The notes beneath the pieces are model-generated. The model was given only the letters and a program-made list of their open reading frames with translations, ran no database searches and was not told the origin of the DNA. A stretch of DNA of 42,261 bases from Prevotella sp. (GTDB taxonomy: Bacteria; Bacteroidota; Bacteroidia; Bacteroidales; Bacteroidaceae): positions 1 to 42,261 of the forward strand of contig JAGCZA010000103.1 of assembly GCA_017960525.1 (NCBI GenBank). Direction: 5' to 3'. Made by a program: the position numbers and the translations under genes. Position 1 is the stretch's first letter. Each line of letters starts with the position of its first letter. Shown here piece by piece: positions 23,822 to 31,272 of the stretch.

Positions 23822-23845
23822 GACGCGGGCCGAAGCAAAAGGTTT
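23822..23845 (-). promoter_or_regulatory. ECF-sigma-like promoter of the first Spy-like gene
   Basis: On the minus strand AAACC (23841-23845), 15 nt, CGTC (23822-23825), about 45 nt before the ATG. The second Spy-like gene has the same boxes at exactly the same spacing. Confidence 0.6.
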
Positions 23846-23869
23846 AAATCAATACCTATAAAATTTTCG

Positions 23870-24008
23870 ATTTGCGGATTTACGATTTACGATTTGTTAC
23901 AACCCTATATAATTTACGATTTACGGATTTACGATTTACGATTTGTTACAACCCTATATAATTTACGATTTACGGATTTACGATTTACGATTTACGATTT
24001 ACGATTTG
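23870..24008. repeat. Heptad repeat array with a 49-bp higher-order duplication
   Basis: Runs of GATTTAC at 7-bp period. A 49-bp block (23891-23939) is repeated exactly at 23940-23988; 49 is seven times seven. The block starts GATTTGTTACAACCC. No gene is convincing in 23778-24120. Confidence 0.9.
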
Positions 24009-24022
24009 TTGAAACTTTTTTC

Positions 24023-24048
24023 GGGCTGGCACAGGGCCTGCCCCTACG
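24023..24048 (+). repeat. 26-bp dispersed repeat, copy 1
   Basis: GGGCTGGCACAGGGCCTG followed by CCCCTACG. Related copies are at 37821-37846 (inside a glycosyltransferase gene) and 38459-38484. The ends pair imperfectly (GGGCTGGC/GCCTGCCC). Confidence 0.75.
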
Positions 24049-24067
24049 CAAAATTCAATACAAAAAA

Positions 24068-24091
24068 AGAACCACGATTGCACGTGGTTCT
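24068..24091 (-). terminator. Intrinsic terminator after the second Spy-like gene
   Basis: AGAACCACG/CGTGGTTCT forms a 9-bp stem with a 6-nt loop; on the minus strand it is followed by a run of seven T. It starts about 30 nt after the stop at 24121. Confidence 0.9.
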
Positions 24092-24120
24092 CTTGTTATT
24101 CATATTAAAGTGTTGGGGGG

Positions 24121-24642
24121 TTATTTCATATCACCCTGCTGGCGGGGACCCTGGCCGCGATCGCGGGGACCGCGAGGGCCGCGGGGACCCATACTCTGGC
24201 GCTTGGCCTCGTCTTCCTTGTAGGCCTTGAACTGCTCTTCGGTCAGAATCTTCTGAAGATCTTTCTCGAAGGCTTCCCTGGCCTCACGCATTTTCTCGAA
24301 ATTGCCGTTCATTTCCATCTGGGGACGGGGGGCGTTTTTCATCGAGTCAGGACGCGGGGCGTTCATTCTCTCCATTCTTTCGGGGCGCTGGCCACGCTCA
24401 CCTCCGGGGCGGAAACCACGTCCGGGGCCCATCTGCTCGGCATACTTGGTGTTGAGGTCCAGCAACTGCTTGGCCTGCTCTTCGTTCAGCCCGTAGGCCT
24501 TCACCATTCGGTCGGTGCGCTGCTTCAGCATTTCAGTCCGGTCAAACTGCCTGCGCTCGCGGTTCTGTCTGTTGTCGTCTTGAGCCATCATCGAGGTGGT
24601 CATTGTCAGTGCGGCTATCAAAGCCAATACCATTTTCTTCAT
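24121..24642 (-). CDS. Periplasmic Spy/CpxP-like protein with Arg/Pro/Gly-rich segments (173 aa)
   Basis: Signal peptide MKKMVLALIAALTMTTSMMA, then a charged helical region. Two Spy-like helix motifs are clear: YGLNEEQAKQLLDLNTKYAEQM and FEKDLQKILTEEQFKAYKED. Between them lies a low-complexity stretch rich in Arg, Pro, Gly and Met (GRGFRPGGERGQRPERMERM), and the C-terminus has GPRGPRGPRDRGQG. This layout resembles the DUF4890-type proteins of Bacteroidetes. It is probably a periplasmic stress or metal-related protein. It has its own ECF-type promoter and a strong terminator. Confidence 0.75.
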   Translation of the reverse strand: MKKMVLALIAALTMTTSMMAQDDNRQNRERRQFDRTEMLKQRTDRMVKAYGLNEEQAKQLLDLNTKYAEQMGPGRGFRPGGERGQRPERMERMNAPRPDSMKNAPRPQMEMNGNFEKMREAREAFEKDLQKILTEEQFKAYKEDEAKRQSMGPRGPRGPRDRGQGPRQQGDMK

Positions 24643-24703
24643 AATTGTACGTTTTTTTTATTATTTAATTTGGTTGATTTTGTTTTGTTGCAACTATCTA
24701 TCT

Positions 24704-24727
24704 GACGCGGGGTTATGGAAAAAGTTT
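24704..24727 (-). promoter_or_regulatory. ECF-sigma-like promoter of the second Spy-like gene
   Basis: On the minus strand AAACT (24723-24727), 15 nt, CGTC (24704-24707), about 62 nt before the ATG. Same spacing and adjoining TTTT/CCCCG context as at 23822-23845. Confidence 0.6.
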
Positions 24728-24754
24728 AAAACCGTCGGAAAAATTGTGAAGTTT

Positions 24755-24786
24755 TTTGTACCGATAACACTTTTTTATTACTTTTG
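24755..24786 (+). promoter_or_regulatory. Promoter of the DUF4230-clpS-clpA-aat operon
   Basis: TTTG (24755-24758), 20 nt, TACTTTTG (24779-24786); the ATG at 24795 follows after 8 nt, so the leader is only a few bases. Confidence 0.75.
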
Positions 24787-24794
24787 CAGGCAAG

Positions 24795-25481
24795 ATGAAA
24801 TTTATTTACTATTTACGAATTTTCAATTTACGATTTGTTGTGCTGGCCTTGCCCCTGCTGGCCTCCAGTTGCCACAAAGAGCAGGCGGGAACGGCTCCTG
24901 CTGAGGCCGTCGACACGCTCGGTGTGCTGCTCTCCAACATTCAGCAATGCTCCCGCCTCTACACGACGGAGTACCGCGTGCACAAGGTGGTGGCTTGCGA
25001 GTCGAACCGCGAAGTGGGGGCTTTGGGCATTTCCATCGGCCTCAACGTGTTCGGCCAGCGCAAGGTGGTCATTCCGATGGAGGCTACCCTGAAGGGCTAT
25101 GTGGACTTGGGGCTGATGACGGCCGACAACATCGAGCGGCAGGGGCGCCAAATCACCGTCACATTGCCCGACCCGCAGGTGATGCTCACCGCCACCCGCA
25201 TCGACCACGAGGGCATCAAGCACTACGTGACCGGTTTCCGCGACGACTTCACCGACCGTGAACTGGCTCTCCTGGAGGCGGAAGGCCGGGAGGCCATCAT
25301 CAACGACGTTCCCCGAATGGGCATTGAGCGGGCGGCAAGGGCCAGCGCGGTAAGGCTGCTCATCCCCATTTTCGAGCAGATGGGGTTCGCACAGGAGGAC
25401 ATCACCATCAGTTTCCGCCGCGACTTCAACCCCTTCGACATAAAAGACTCACTATGGAAAAAAACAACCAACGACTTCTGA
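24795..25481 (+). CDS. DUF4230 lipoprotein (228 aa)
   Basis: A lipoprotein signal sequence ends at a Cys near residue 26 (LPLLASSCHKE). The DUF4230 domain covers most of the mature part: RLYTTEYRVHKVVACES, GQRKVVIPMEATLKGYVDLG, ITVTLPDPQVMLTATRIDHE and FTDRELALLEAEGREAI. The family is common in Bacteroidetes and of unknown function. The first ~15 codons are encoded by ATTTACG-type heptad repeats, so the signal peptide seems to have been built from repeat DNA. It overlaps the next DUF4230 gene by 28 nt and starts an operon with the N-degron genes. Confidence 0.85.
   Translation: MKFIYYLRIFNLRFVVLALPLLASSCHKEQAGTAPAEAVDTLGVLLSNIQQCSRLYTTEYRVHKVVACESNREVGALGISIGLNVFGQRKVVIPMEATLKGYVDLGLMTADNIERQGRQITVTLPDPQVMLTATRIDHEGIKHYVTGFRDDFTDRELALLEAEGREAIINDVPRMGIERAARASAVRLLIPIFEQMGFAQEDITISFRRDFNPFDIKDSLWKKTTNDF
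24801..24840. repeat. Heptad repeat encoding a signal peptide
   Basis: Steps TTTACTA, TTTACGA, ATTTTCA, ATTTACG, ATTTGTT: the same unit as the array at 23870-24008, here inside the 5' end of the DUF4230 gene. Confidence 0.7.
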
Positions 25482-26071
25482 TAGGATGCGGCGGGTGTCT
25501 GGCTCTGGTAGGCATCTTCTGGCTGGTGATTGCTTATGGCTCCGCCTTCTGGGCCTCGCAAAAGGTGAAGAAGATGCTGGGAGACTCGATACTGACCGAC
25601 CGCACCGAGACGTACATCTCGCCCACACACCTCAAGAGCATACGCGACATTGGGCAATGGGAGTTGCTCTGCATTGACGACGAGGAACTGGTGGACACCG
25701 TGCGTAGCGGCCTCTTCACCGACGACCAACTGGTGCGTATCTACTACGGCACGCTCAGGCTCGGTCTCGACCTGTCGCAAATAGACCAATCTTGTGCCGT
25801 CGTCGATGGGGAGCGGCTGGTGCTCACCCTGCCCGACGTGCGGTTGCTCGACGACAATTTCATCGACGAGGCGCGCACGCTCTCTTTCCACGAGCACGGC
25901 CAATGGGGGGCAAAGGCCCGCAACGAACTCTATGAAAAGGCGCGTCGGAAGATGATGGCGCGGGCGCTGACCAGCGACAATCTGGACTACACCCGCCAAC
26001 TGGCCAACCAGCACATCGTCCAACTGATGAAGACAATGGGCTACAAGGATGTGGTCGTCTTGTTCAAATAA
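25454..26071 (+). CDS. Second DUF4230 protein, membrane-anchored (205 aa)
   Basis: An N-terminal membrane segment (LALVGIFWLVIAYGSAFWA, about residues 16-34) preceded by a Gly/Cys-rich CGGC. The rest is a DUF4230-type domain: SPTHLKSIRDIGQWELLCID, RIYYGTLRLGLDLSQID, VLTLPDVRLLDDNFIDEART. It is a distant paralogue of the lipoprotein encoded just upstream, and the overlap of 28 nt implies coupled translation. Such pairs may form an envelope complex. The clpS gene follows after 15 nt. The tie to the N-degron genes is positional only. Confidence 0.8.
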   Translation: MEKNNQRLLIGCGGCLALVGIFWLVIAYGSAFWASQKVKKMLGDSILTDRTETYISPTHLKSIRDIGQWELLCIDDEELVDTVRSGLFTDDQLVRIYYGTLRLGLDLSQIDQSCAVVDGERLVLTLPDVRLLDDNFIDEARTLSFHEHGQWGAKARNELYEKARRKMMARALTSDNLDYTRQLANQHIVQLMKTMGYKDVVVLFK

Positions 26072-26086
26072 ACAACTAATTACATT

Positions 26087-26395
26087 ATGCCAACCAGTCA
26101 GTCACAAATAAAAGAACGGCAACGCACCGACATCAGGGAGCCGAGAAGATACAAGGTGATTATCTACAACGACGATTTCACCGCGATGGATTTTGTCGTG
26201 ATGGTGCTTGTCCAGGTGTTCTTCAAAAGCGAGGAAGAAGCCAACGCACTTATGTTGAAAGTGCACCACTCGGACAAGGCCGTGGTGGGCATCTATACCT
26301 ACGACATCGCCGTTTCCAAGGCTCGCAAGGCCACCAATATGGCGCGGGAAAAGGGATTCCCATTGCGTCTTTCCGTTGAACCAGAAGAGACATAG
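26087..26395 (+). CDS. clpS: ClpS N-degron adaptor
   Basis: 102 aa, usual length. It delivers proteins with destabilising N-terminal residues (Leu, Phe, Tyr, Trp) to ClpAP. Core motifs are visible: RRYKVIIYNDDFTAMDFVVMVLVQVF (the NDD...T region that forms the N-degron pocket), HHSDKAVVGIYTYDIAVSKA and the family's C-terminal FPLRLSVEPE. It is followed by clpA after 5 nt, so adaptor and unfoldase are made together. Confidence 0.95.
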   Translation: MPTSQSQIKERQRTDIREPRRYKVIIYNDDFTAMDFVVMVLVQVFFKSEEEANALMLKVHHSDKAVVGIYTYDIAVSKARKATNMAREKGFPLRLSVEPEET

Positions 26396-26400
26396 GCACT

Positions 26401-28659
26401 ATGGAAGAGATGAAGCAGACAAAACGGGCATCGCTGGTGTTAGATAAGGCGATAACGTTGTGCAAGGAGTTTCGCCACGAGTTCATTATGCCGGAACATC
26501 TGTTGCTGGCATTGATTGAGAACTTTGAATTCAACTCGGCCCTCAACATTTTCTATAGCCCATTCCAGTTTGAAGACCGCCTGAGGGATTTCCTCGAAAG
26601 CATAGAGACCATACCCGAAGAGACGGAGTATGAGCCGGAAGTGTCGGAACAGATGTCGAAGGTGATTGGGGCGGCGGTGAATTCCGTGACATCGAGTAGC
26701 GCGGAGGCCATCGACATCCCCCATCTGGTCAGGGGTATTCTGATGCTCGAAGACTCCTGGGCGGCCTACCTCCTGAAGGATTGTCTCTTTGGCAAGGAGT
26801 CGCACTTTATGAGCCATCTCATCAACTTCTACGAAATGGACGACCAGTTGGACGAGTCGGGCATTAAGTCGGGAAAGACGGAAAATGATGGCGAAAAGGC
26901 GGCTTGGCGCAGGCTGGTAACTTGTATGAACGAACTCTACCACCAGCAAAACCCGCTCGTCGGAAGGGAAGAAGAGTTGCAACGCACCATCCAAGTGCTT
27001 TGCCGACGCAACAAGAACAATCCGCTCCACGTGGGCGAACCTGGCGTGGGCAAGACGGCCCTTGTTTGGGGGTTGGCGCGGATGATTGAGGAGGGGCGTG
27101 TGCCCGATAGGCTAAAGGGCAGCCGCATCTACCAACTTGATATGGGCACCCTGTTGGCCGGTACGCAATACAGGGGCGACTTCGAGAACCGCATCAAGCA
27201 GATTATGGACGGTATCCAGCAGGAGAGCACGGGCAACATCGTTTACATAGACGAGATACACACCCTTGTAGGCGCAGGGGCCACAAGCGATAGTGCCCTC
27301 GACGCCTCGAATATGCTAAAGCCCTATTTAGAGGGCGGCACCATTCGCTTCATCGGCTCCACCACCTACGAAGAGTACAACCGCCACTTCTCCCGCTCAA
27401 AGGGGATGATTCGGCGTTTCCAGCAGATAGACATCGGCGAGCCAAGCATAGACGAGGCCAAGCACATACTCAGGCAACTTCAGCCTTTGTATGAGAAGTT
27501 TCACGGCGTGACCTACGACGATGAGGCCGTCAGTTTTGCCGTAGAAGCCAGCGCCAAGCACATCAGCGACCGCTTCCTGCCCGACAAGGCCATCGACCTG
27601 ATAGACGAGGCGGGGGCCGCCTCCGAGTTGAGAGACACCAGTTCTGAAGTCTCTCAACTCTCAACACTCAACTCTCAACATATCACCAAGGCTGAGATTG
27701 CCGACGTTCTCTCAAAAACGTGCAAGGTGGACGCGCTGGCCGTGGCCGACGACAACGACTATCAAAAACTGGAGAGCCTCGCACCACGTATGCTCTCGCA
27801 AATATACGGCCAGGATGAGGCCATCCGCCAAGTGGTAGAGGCCGTACAGATGTCGCGTGCTGGTCTGCTCGACGACAACAAGCCTCTCGCCTCGCTCCTC
27901 TTTGTGGGGCCTACGGGCGTAGGCAAAACGGAGGTGGCACGGGTGCTGGCAAGAGAACTGGGCATCGAGTTGGTGCGCTTCGATATGAGCGAATATACCG
28001 AGAAGCACGCCGTGGCCAAACTTATCGGCTCGCCAGCGGGCTACGTAGGCTACGAAGACGGCGGTCTGCTCACCGACGCAATCCGCAAGACGCCCAATTG
28101 CGTGCTCCTGCTCGACGAGATTGAGAAAGCCCACCAAGACATCTACAACATCCTCCTGCAAGTGATGGATTACGCCCGACTGACCGACAACAAGGGCCGG
28201 AAGGCCGACTTCCGAAATGTCATCCTCATTATGACCTCCAACGCCGGCGCACAATTCGCCTCGCAGGGCAATATCGGCTTCAATAGCACCGTAAGCCGGG
28301 GCGAGGCAATGATGAAGCAGGTGAAGAAGACCTTCAAGCCAGAATTCCTGAACCGACTCTCAGGGGCTGTCGTCTTCCACGATATGGACAAATCAATGGC
28401 CACACTCATCCTGCAAAAGAAACTTCGCGAACTGGAGGCCAAACTGGAGGCCAAGCAGATTGGGCTGACCCTCACCCAAGAGGCCTTCGACCATTTGCTG
28501 AAGGAAGGCTTCACACCAGAGTACGGAGCCAGAGAGATGGATCGCGTCATCGCCCAGCAACTCAAGCCCCTGCTGATGCGCGAGATTCTCTTCGGCAACC
28601 TGAAGAACGGTGGCAACATTACTATTGACTTGAAGAATGGCGGTCTTTCGATTAGATGA
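26401..28659 (+). CDS. clpA: ClpA-type AAA+ unfoldase
   Basis: 752 aa, standard for ClpA. It unfolds substrates for ClpP. The N-domain is residues 1-~150. D1 has Walker A GVGKT (215-219), YIDEIHTLVGAG and IGSTTYEEYNRHF. D2 has GPTGVGKTEVA (503-513), LLLDEIEKAHQDIYN and a ClpP-binding IGF loop at 625-627. It lacks the long middle coiled coil of ClpB, supporting ClpA. Residues ~417-427 (SQLSTLNSQ) are encoded by a 7-bp-period repeat inserted between the D1 small domain and D2, where family members are variable. It overlaps aat by 23 nt. Confidence 0.95.
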   Translation: MEEMKQTKRASLVLDKAITLCKEFRHEFIMPEHLLLALIENFEFNSALNIFYSPFQFEDRLRDFLESIETIPEETEYEPEVSEQMSKVIGAAVNSVTSSSAEAIDIPHLVRGILMLEDSWAAYLLKDCLFGKESHFMSHLINFYEMDDQLDESGIKSGKTENDGEKAAWRRLVTCMNELYHQQNPLVGREEELQRTIQVLCRRNKNNPLHVGEPGVGKTALVWGLARMIEEGRVPDRLKGSRIYQLDMGTLLAGTQYRGDFENRIKQIMDGIQQESTGNIVYIDEIHTLVGAGATSDSALDASNMLKPYLEGGTIRFIGSTTYEEYNRHFSRSKGMIRRFQQIDIGEPSIDEAKHILRQLQPLYEKFHGVTYDDEAVSFAVEASAKHISDRFLPDKAIDLIDEAGAASELRDTSSEVSQLSTLNSQHITKAEIADVLSKTCKVDALAVADDNDYQKLESLAPRMLSQIYGQDEAIRQVVEAVQMSRAGLLDDNKPLASLLFVGPTGVGKTEVARVLARELGIELVRFDMSEYTEKHAVAKLIGSPAGYVGYEDGGLLTDAIRKTPNCVLLLDEIEKAHQDIYNILLQVMDYARLTDNKGRKADFRNVILIMTSNAGAQFASQGNIGFNSTVSRGEAMMKQVKKTFKPEFLNRLSGAVVFHDMDKSMATLILQKKLRELEAKLEAKQIGLTLTQEAFDHLLKEGFTPEYGAREMDRVIAQQLKPLLMREILFGNLKNGGNITIDLKNGGLSIR
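27651..27679. repeat. Heptad repeat inside clpA
   Basis: CTCTCAA, CTCTCAA, CACTCAA, CTCTCAA steps, the reverse complement of the TTGAGAG repeat in gcvPA and at the helicase end. Confidence 0.8.
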
Positions 28660-29311
28660 AGAGTTGTGGTTCCCCGACCCGCATCTGGGAGAGCCAAGCG
28701 GGCTGGTGGCCGTAGGGGGCGACCTGTCGGCAGACCGGTTATTGCTGGCCTATAGTAACGGCTTCTTCCCCTGGTACTCGTTTCGCGACTGGGACGAGCC
28801 TCACTGGTATTGCCCACTCGACCGTTACGTCATCTTCCCAAACGAAATCCACATCAGCCACTCGATGCGGCAATTGCTCCGATTTGACAAGTATGAGGTG
28901 ACCATCAACAAAGACTTCCTGGGCGTCATTCGGGGTTGCGCTACTGTTCAGGGGCGCAACGAGGAAGAGGGAGCCTGGCTCGGCCCCGACATCATCAACG
29001 CCTACACCGAACTGAACCGACAGGGCTTCGCCACCAGCGTGGAGGTATGGGAACAGGAGCGGCTCGTCGGCGGCCTCTATGGCGTTTGCCTGCGCCGAGC
29101 CTTCTTCGGCGAGAGTATGTTCTCGCTGGTGCCCAATGCCTCGAAACTGGCCCTCATCTGCCTGGCCCTGCGAATGGAGACCATAGGCGGCCACTTCATC
29201 GATTGCCAGTTTGAGACACCTCACTTCGCCTCAATGGGCGGTCGCCACATCACTTACGAACAATACATGAGAATCCTGGACAGTGGTAATCAAGACCATA
29301 AGTCCATATAA
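28637..29311 (+). CDS. aat: Leucyl/phenylalanyl-tRNA-protein transferase
   Basis: 224 aa, usual length. It adds Leu or Phe from charged tRNA to proteins with N-terminal Lys or Arg, creating N-degrons that ClpS recognises. Motifs: FPDPHLGEPSGLVAVGGDLS (here WFPDPHLGEPSGLVAVGGDL), LLLAYSNGFFPWYS, WYCPLDRYVIFP, EEGAWLGPDIINAYTELNRQG, SVEVWEQERLVGGLYGVCLR, FFGESMFS and HFIDCQFETPHFASMGG. It is the last gene of the operon and starts within clpA. Together with clpS and clpA it provides the whole bacterial N-degron route except ClpP. Confidence 0.96.
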   Translation: MAVFRLDEELWFPDPHLGEPSGLVAVGGDLSADRLLLAYSNGFFPWYSFRDWDEPHWYCPLDRYVIFPNEIHISHSMRQLLRFDKYEVTINKDFLGVIRGCATVQGRNEEEGAWLGPDIINAYTELNRQGFATSVEVWEQERLVGGLYGVCLRRAFFGESMFSLVPNASKLALICLALRMETIGGHFIDCQFETPHFASMGGRHITYEQYMRILDSGNQDHKSI

Positions 29312-29350
29312 TAGTTAAATTGACCAAGGGTGCCTTTTTTTTCTATTTTA

Positions 29351-29381
29351 TTTGTATTTTCCAAAACTTTTTGTAATTTTG
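29351..29381 (+). promoter_or_regulatory. Promoter of the outer-membrane protein gene
   Basis: TTTG (29351-29354), 19 nt, TAATTTTG (29374-29381); 41 nt before the ATG at 29423. Confidence 0.75.
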
Positions 29382-29422
29382 CACACTATTCGATTCAAAA
29401 AAAGATATTTCATCATTCAACT

Positions 29423-30022
29423 ATGAAAAGGACTATTATTGCTGCATCACTTTTTCTGTCTGCCATTTGCGTTTCCGCACAGCAGGAATCCGGGCTCACC
29501 ATTCAGCCTAAGATTGGTTTGAACATTGCCAACTATACCAATTCGGACAATTCTGACCCCCGCATCGGCATAGCTGCCGGATTAGAATTGGAGCACTACT
29601 TGACAAAAAACTTCAGCCTTTCATCCGGGTTTATATATTCAATGCAAGGGGCTAAGGAATCTGGGACATACCAAGGTTATCAAGCAACTGTGACATCGAA
29701 GACAGATTACATCAACATACCTATCTTGGCGAATATCTACTTTGCAAAAGGACTGGCTCTGAAATTCGGCCTCCAACCGGGTTTAAACGTAAACTCGAGC
29801 TATGAGGTGTCTACCCAAGGCATCTCTGTAAGCGGTAGTTTGTCTGACATGCACATTGACATCAATACGTTTGACCTCTCCATTCCTGTCGGCCTGTCGT
29901 TTGAATACAAGCATGTGGTGATTGACGGACGCTACAATATCGGCGTTACGAAAATGGTTGATAGGGATGACTCGAAAAACAGTGTTATCCAATTGACTCT
30001 TGGCTACAAGTTCGAATTTTAG
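29423..30022 (+). CDS. Outer-membrane beta-barrel protein (PorT/OMP_b-brl_2-like)
   Basis: 199 aa from the ATG at 29423. I chose this start because the longer in-frame start overlaps the promoter and lacks a signal peptide at its N-terminus. Signal peptide MKRTIIAASLFLSAICVSA is followed by QQESGLTIQPKIGLNIANYT and repeated amphipathic strands (LELEHYLTKNFSLSSGFIYS, DYINIPILANIYF, ALKFGLQPGLNV, LSIPVGLSFEYKHVVIDGRY). It ends in the aromatic LTLGYKFEF typical of outer-membrane barrels. The substrate is unknown. Its 3' end overlaps the likely start of the radical SAM gene. Confidence 0.85.
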   Translation: MKRTIIAASLFLSAICVSAQQESGLTIQPKIGLNIANYTNSDNSDPRIGIAAGLELEHYLTKNFSLSSGFIYSMQGAKESGTYQGYQATVTSKTDYINIPILANIYFAKGLALKFGLQPGLNVNSSYEVSTQGISVSGSLSDMHIDINTFDLSIPVGLSFEYKHVVIDGRYNIGVTKMVDRDDSKNSVIQLTLGYKFEF

Positions 30023-31169
30023 TTTGGTTGCGACACCCTTCGGCCACCCTGTCTACGTCATGCTGAAGCCGGTAGGGGCGGTCTGCAATATGGCCTGCAA
30101 CTACTGCTACTATCTGGAGAAAAGCCGGCAGACGCTGGACAAAGAGCTGCTGGAGCAGTTCACACGCGAATACATCGAAGCACAGACACAACGCGACGTG
30201 CTCTTCATCTGGCACGGAGGCGAACCGTTGTTGCGCCCGCTCTCCTTCTACCGTCACGCCCTGGAGTTGCAACGGCGACACGCCGGCTGGCACCACATAG
30301 ACAACTGCCTTCAAACCAACGGCACGCTACTGACCGACGAGTGGTGTGAGTTTCTCCGTGAAAACCATTTCCTTGTGGGCATTTCCATCGACGGGCCACA
30401 GGAACTACACGATGGCTACCGACGCTACCGCAACGGTACGCCTACCTTCGATGATGTGATGAAAGGCATACGTTTGCTCCAAAAGCACGGCGTGGAGTGG
30501 AACGCGATGGCCACGGTGAACAGCCTCAACGCCGACCACCCCATAGAGTTCTACCGCTTCTTCAAGGAGATGGGCTGCCAGTTCCTCCAGTTCACGCCCG
30601 TCGTGGAACCTCCCACCTCCCACCCCTCACCTCTCACCTCCGTCAATCCTGCCCAATGGGGGCGTTTCCTCTGCCAGCTCTACGACGAGTGGTTGCGCGA
30701 GGATGTGGGGCGGCTCTTCGTACAACTCTTCGACGCCACGCTGGCTAACTGGGTGGGGGCGGAGCCTGGCCTCTGCTCGCTTTCTCCCACGTGCGGAAGC
30801 GCAACGGTGATGGAGGCCGACGGCACCGTCTATGCCTGCGACCACTTCGTCTTTCCCGAATACAGACTGGGGAACATACACCAACAATCGCTCACACAGA
30901 TACTCTATAGTGAACAACTAAGAACCTTCGGACAACAGAAACTCACGGCATTGCCTCGACAATGTCGTGAGTGTCAATTCCTTTTCGCCTGTCACGGTGA
31001 GTGTCCGCGCAACCGATTCGTGCGAGACCGCTACGGCGAGCCTGGCCTGAACTACCTTTGCGAGGGCTACCACCAGTTCTTCAGCCACGTTGCCCCAACT
31101 ATGAACCTGATGGCGCAAGCCTTGCGTGAAGGCCGCCCAGCATCGGACTTCCTTCCCCACTCCTTCTAA
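30000..31169 (+). CDS. Radical SAM enzyme, anaerobic sulfatase-maturase type
   Basis: 389 aa. It probably converts a Cys or Ser of sulfatases to formylglycine. The radical SAM cluster is C29-x3-C33-x2-C36 (VCNMACNYCYYLEK). The SPASM region has CGSATVMEADGTVYACDHF and CRECQFLFACHGECPRN. There is no suitable ATG at the 5' end; the family's YVMLKPVGAVCN region needs upstream sequence, so TTG at 30000 (or 30024) is the likely start, overlapping the outer-membrane gene by 23 nt. The segment PPTSHPSPLTS is encoded by a 7-bp-period repeat. No sulfatase gene is in the window. Confidence 0.9.
   Translation: MATSSNFSLVATPFGHPVYVMLKPVGAVCNMACNYCYYLEKSRQTLDKELLEQFTREYIEAQTQRDVLFIWHGGEPLLRPLSFYRHALELQRRHAGWHHIDNCLQTNGTLLTDEWCEFLRENHFLVGISIDGPQELHDGYRRYRNGTPTFDDVMKGIRLLQKHGVEWNAMATVNSLNADHPIEFYRFFKEMGCQFLQFTPVVEPPTSHPSPLTSVNPAQWGRFLCQLYDEWLREDVGRLFVQLFDATLANWVGAEPGLCSLSPTCGSATVMEADGTVYACDHFVFPEYRLGNIHQQSLTQILYSEQLRTFGQQKLTALPRQCRECQFLFACHGECPRNRFVRDRYGEPGLNYLCEGYHQFFSHVAPTMNLMAQALREGRPASDFLPHSF
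30610..30645. repeat. Heptad repeat inside the radical SAM gene
   Basis: CTCCCAC, CTCCCAC, CCCTCAC, CTCTCAC, CTCCGTC steps at 7-bp period, in frame, encoding a Pro/Ser-rich insert before NPAQWGRF. Confidence 0.75.
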
Positions 31170-31174
31170 TTGGG

Positions 31175-31235
31175 AGTTATATACCTTCTAAGTAGGAGTT
31201 ATATACCTTCTAACTGGTAGTTATATACCTTCTAA
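31175..31235. repeat. 22-bp tandem repeat, three units (array 1)
   Basis: AGTTATATACCTTCTAA at 31175, 31197 and 31219, exactly 22 bp apart. It lies 6 nt past the radical SAM stop, between convergent genes. The same unit occurs inverted at 38385-38445. Confidence 0.95.
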
Positions 31236-31272
31236 GTAGGAACTCCCCGCCAGGGAGGGGTAGGTTGTCTGA

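Noticed and set aside
23894-24230. Plus-strand ORFs of 95-109 aa through the heptad array
   Set aside because: They are translations of repeat DNA, the terminator and the reverse of the Spy-like gene.
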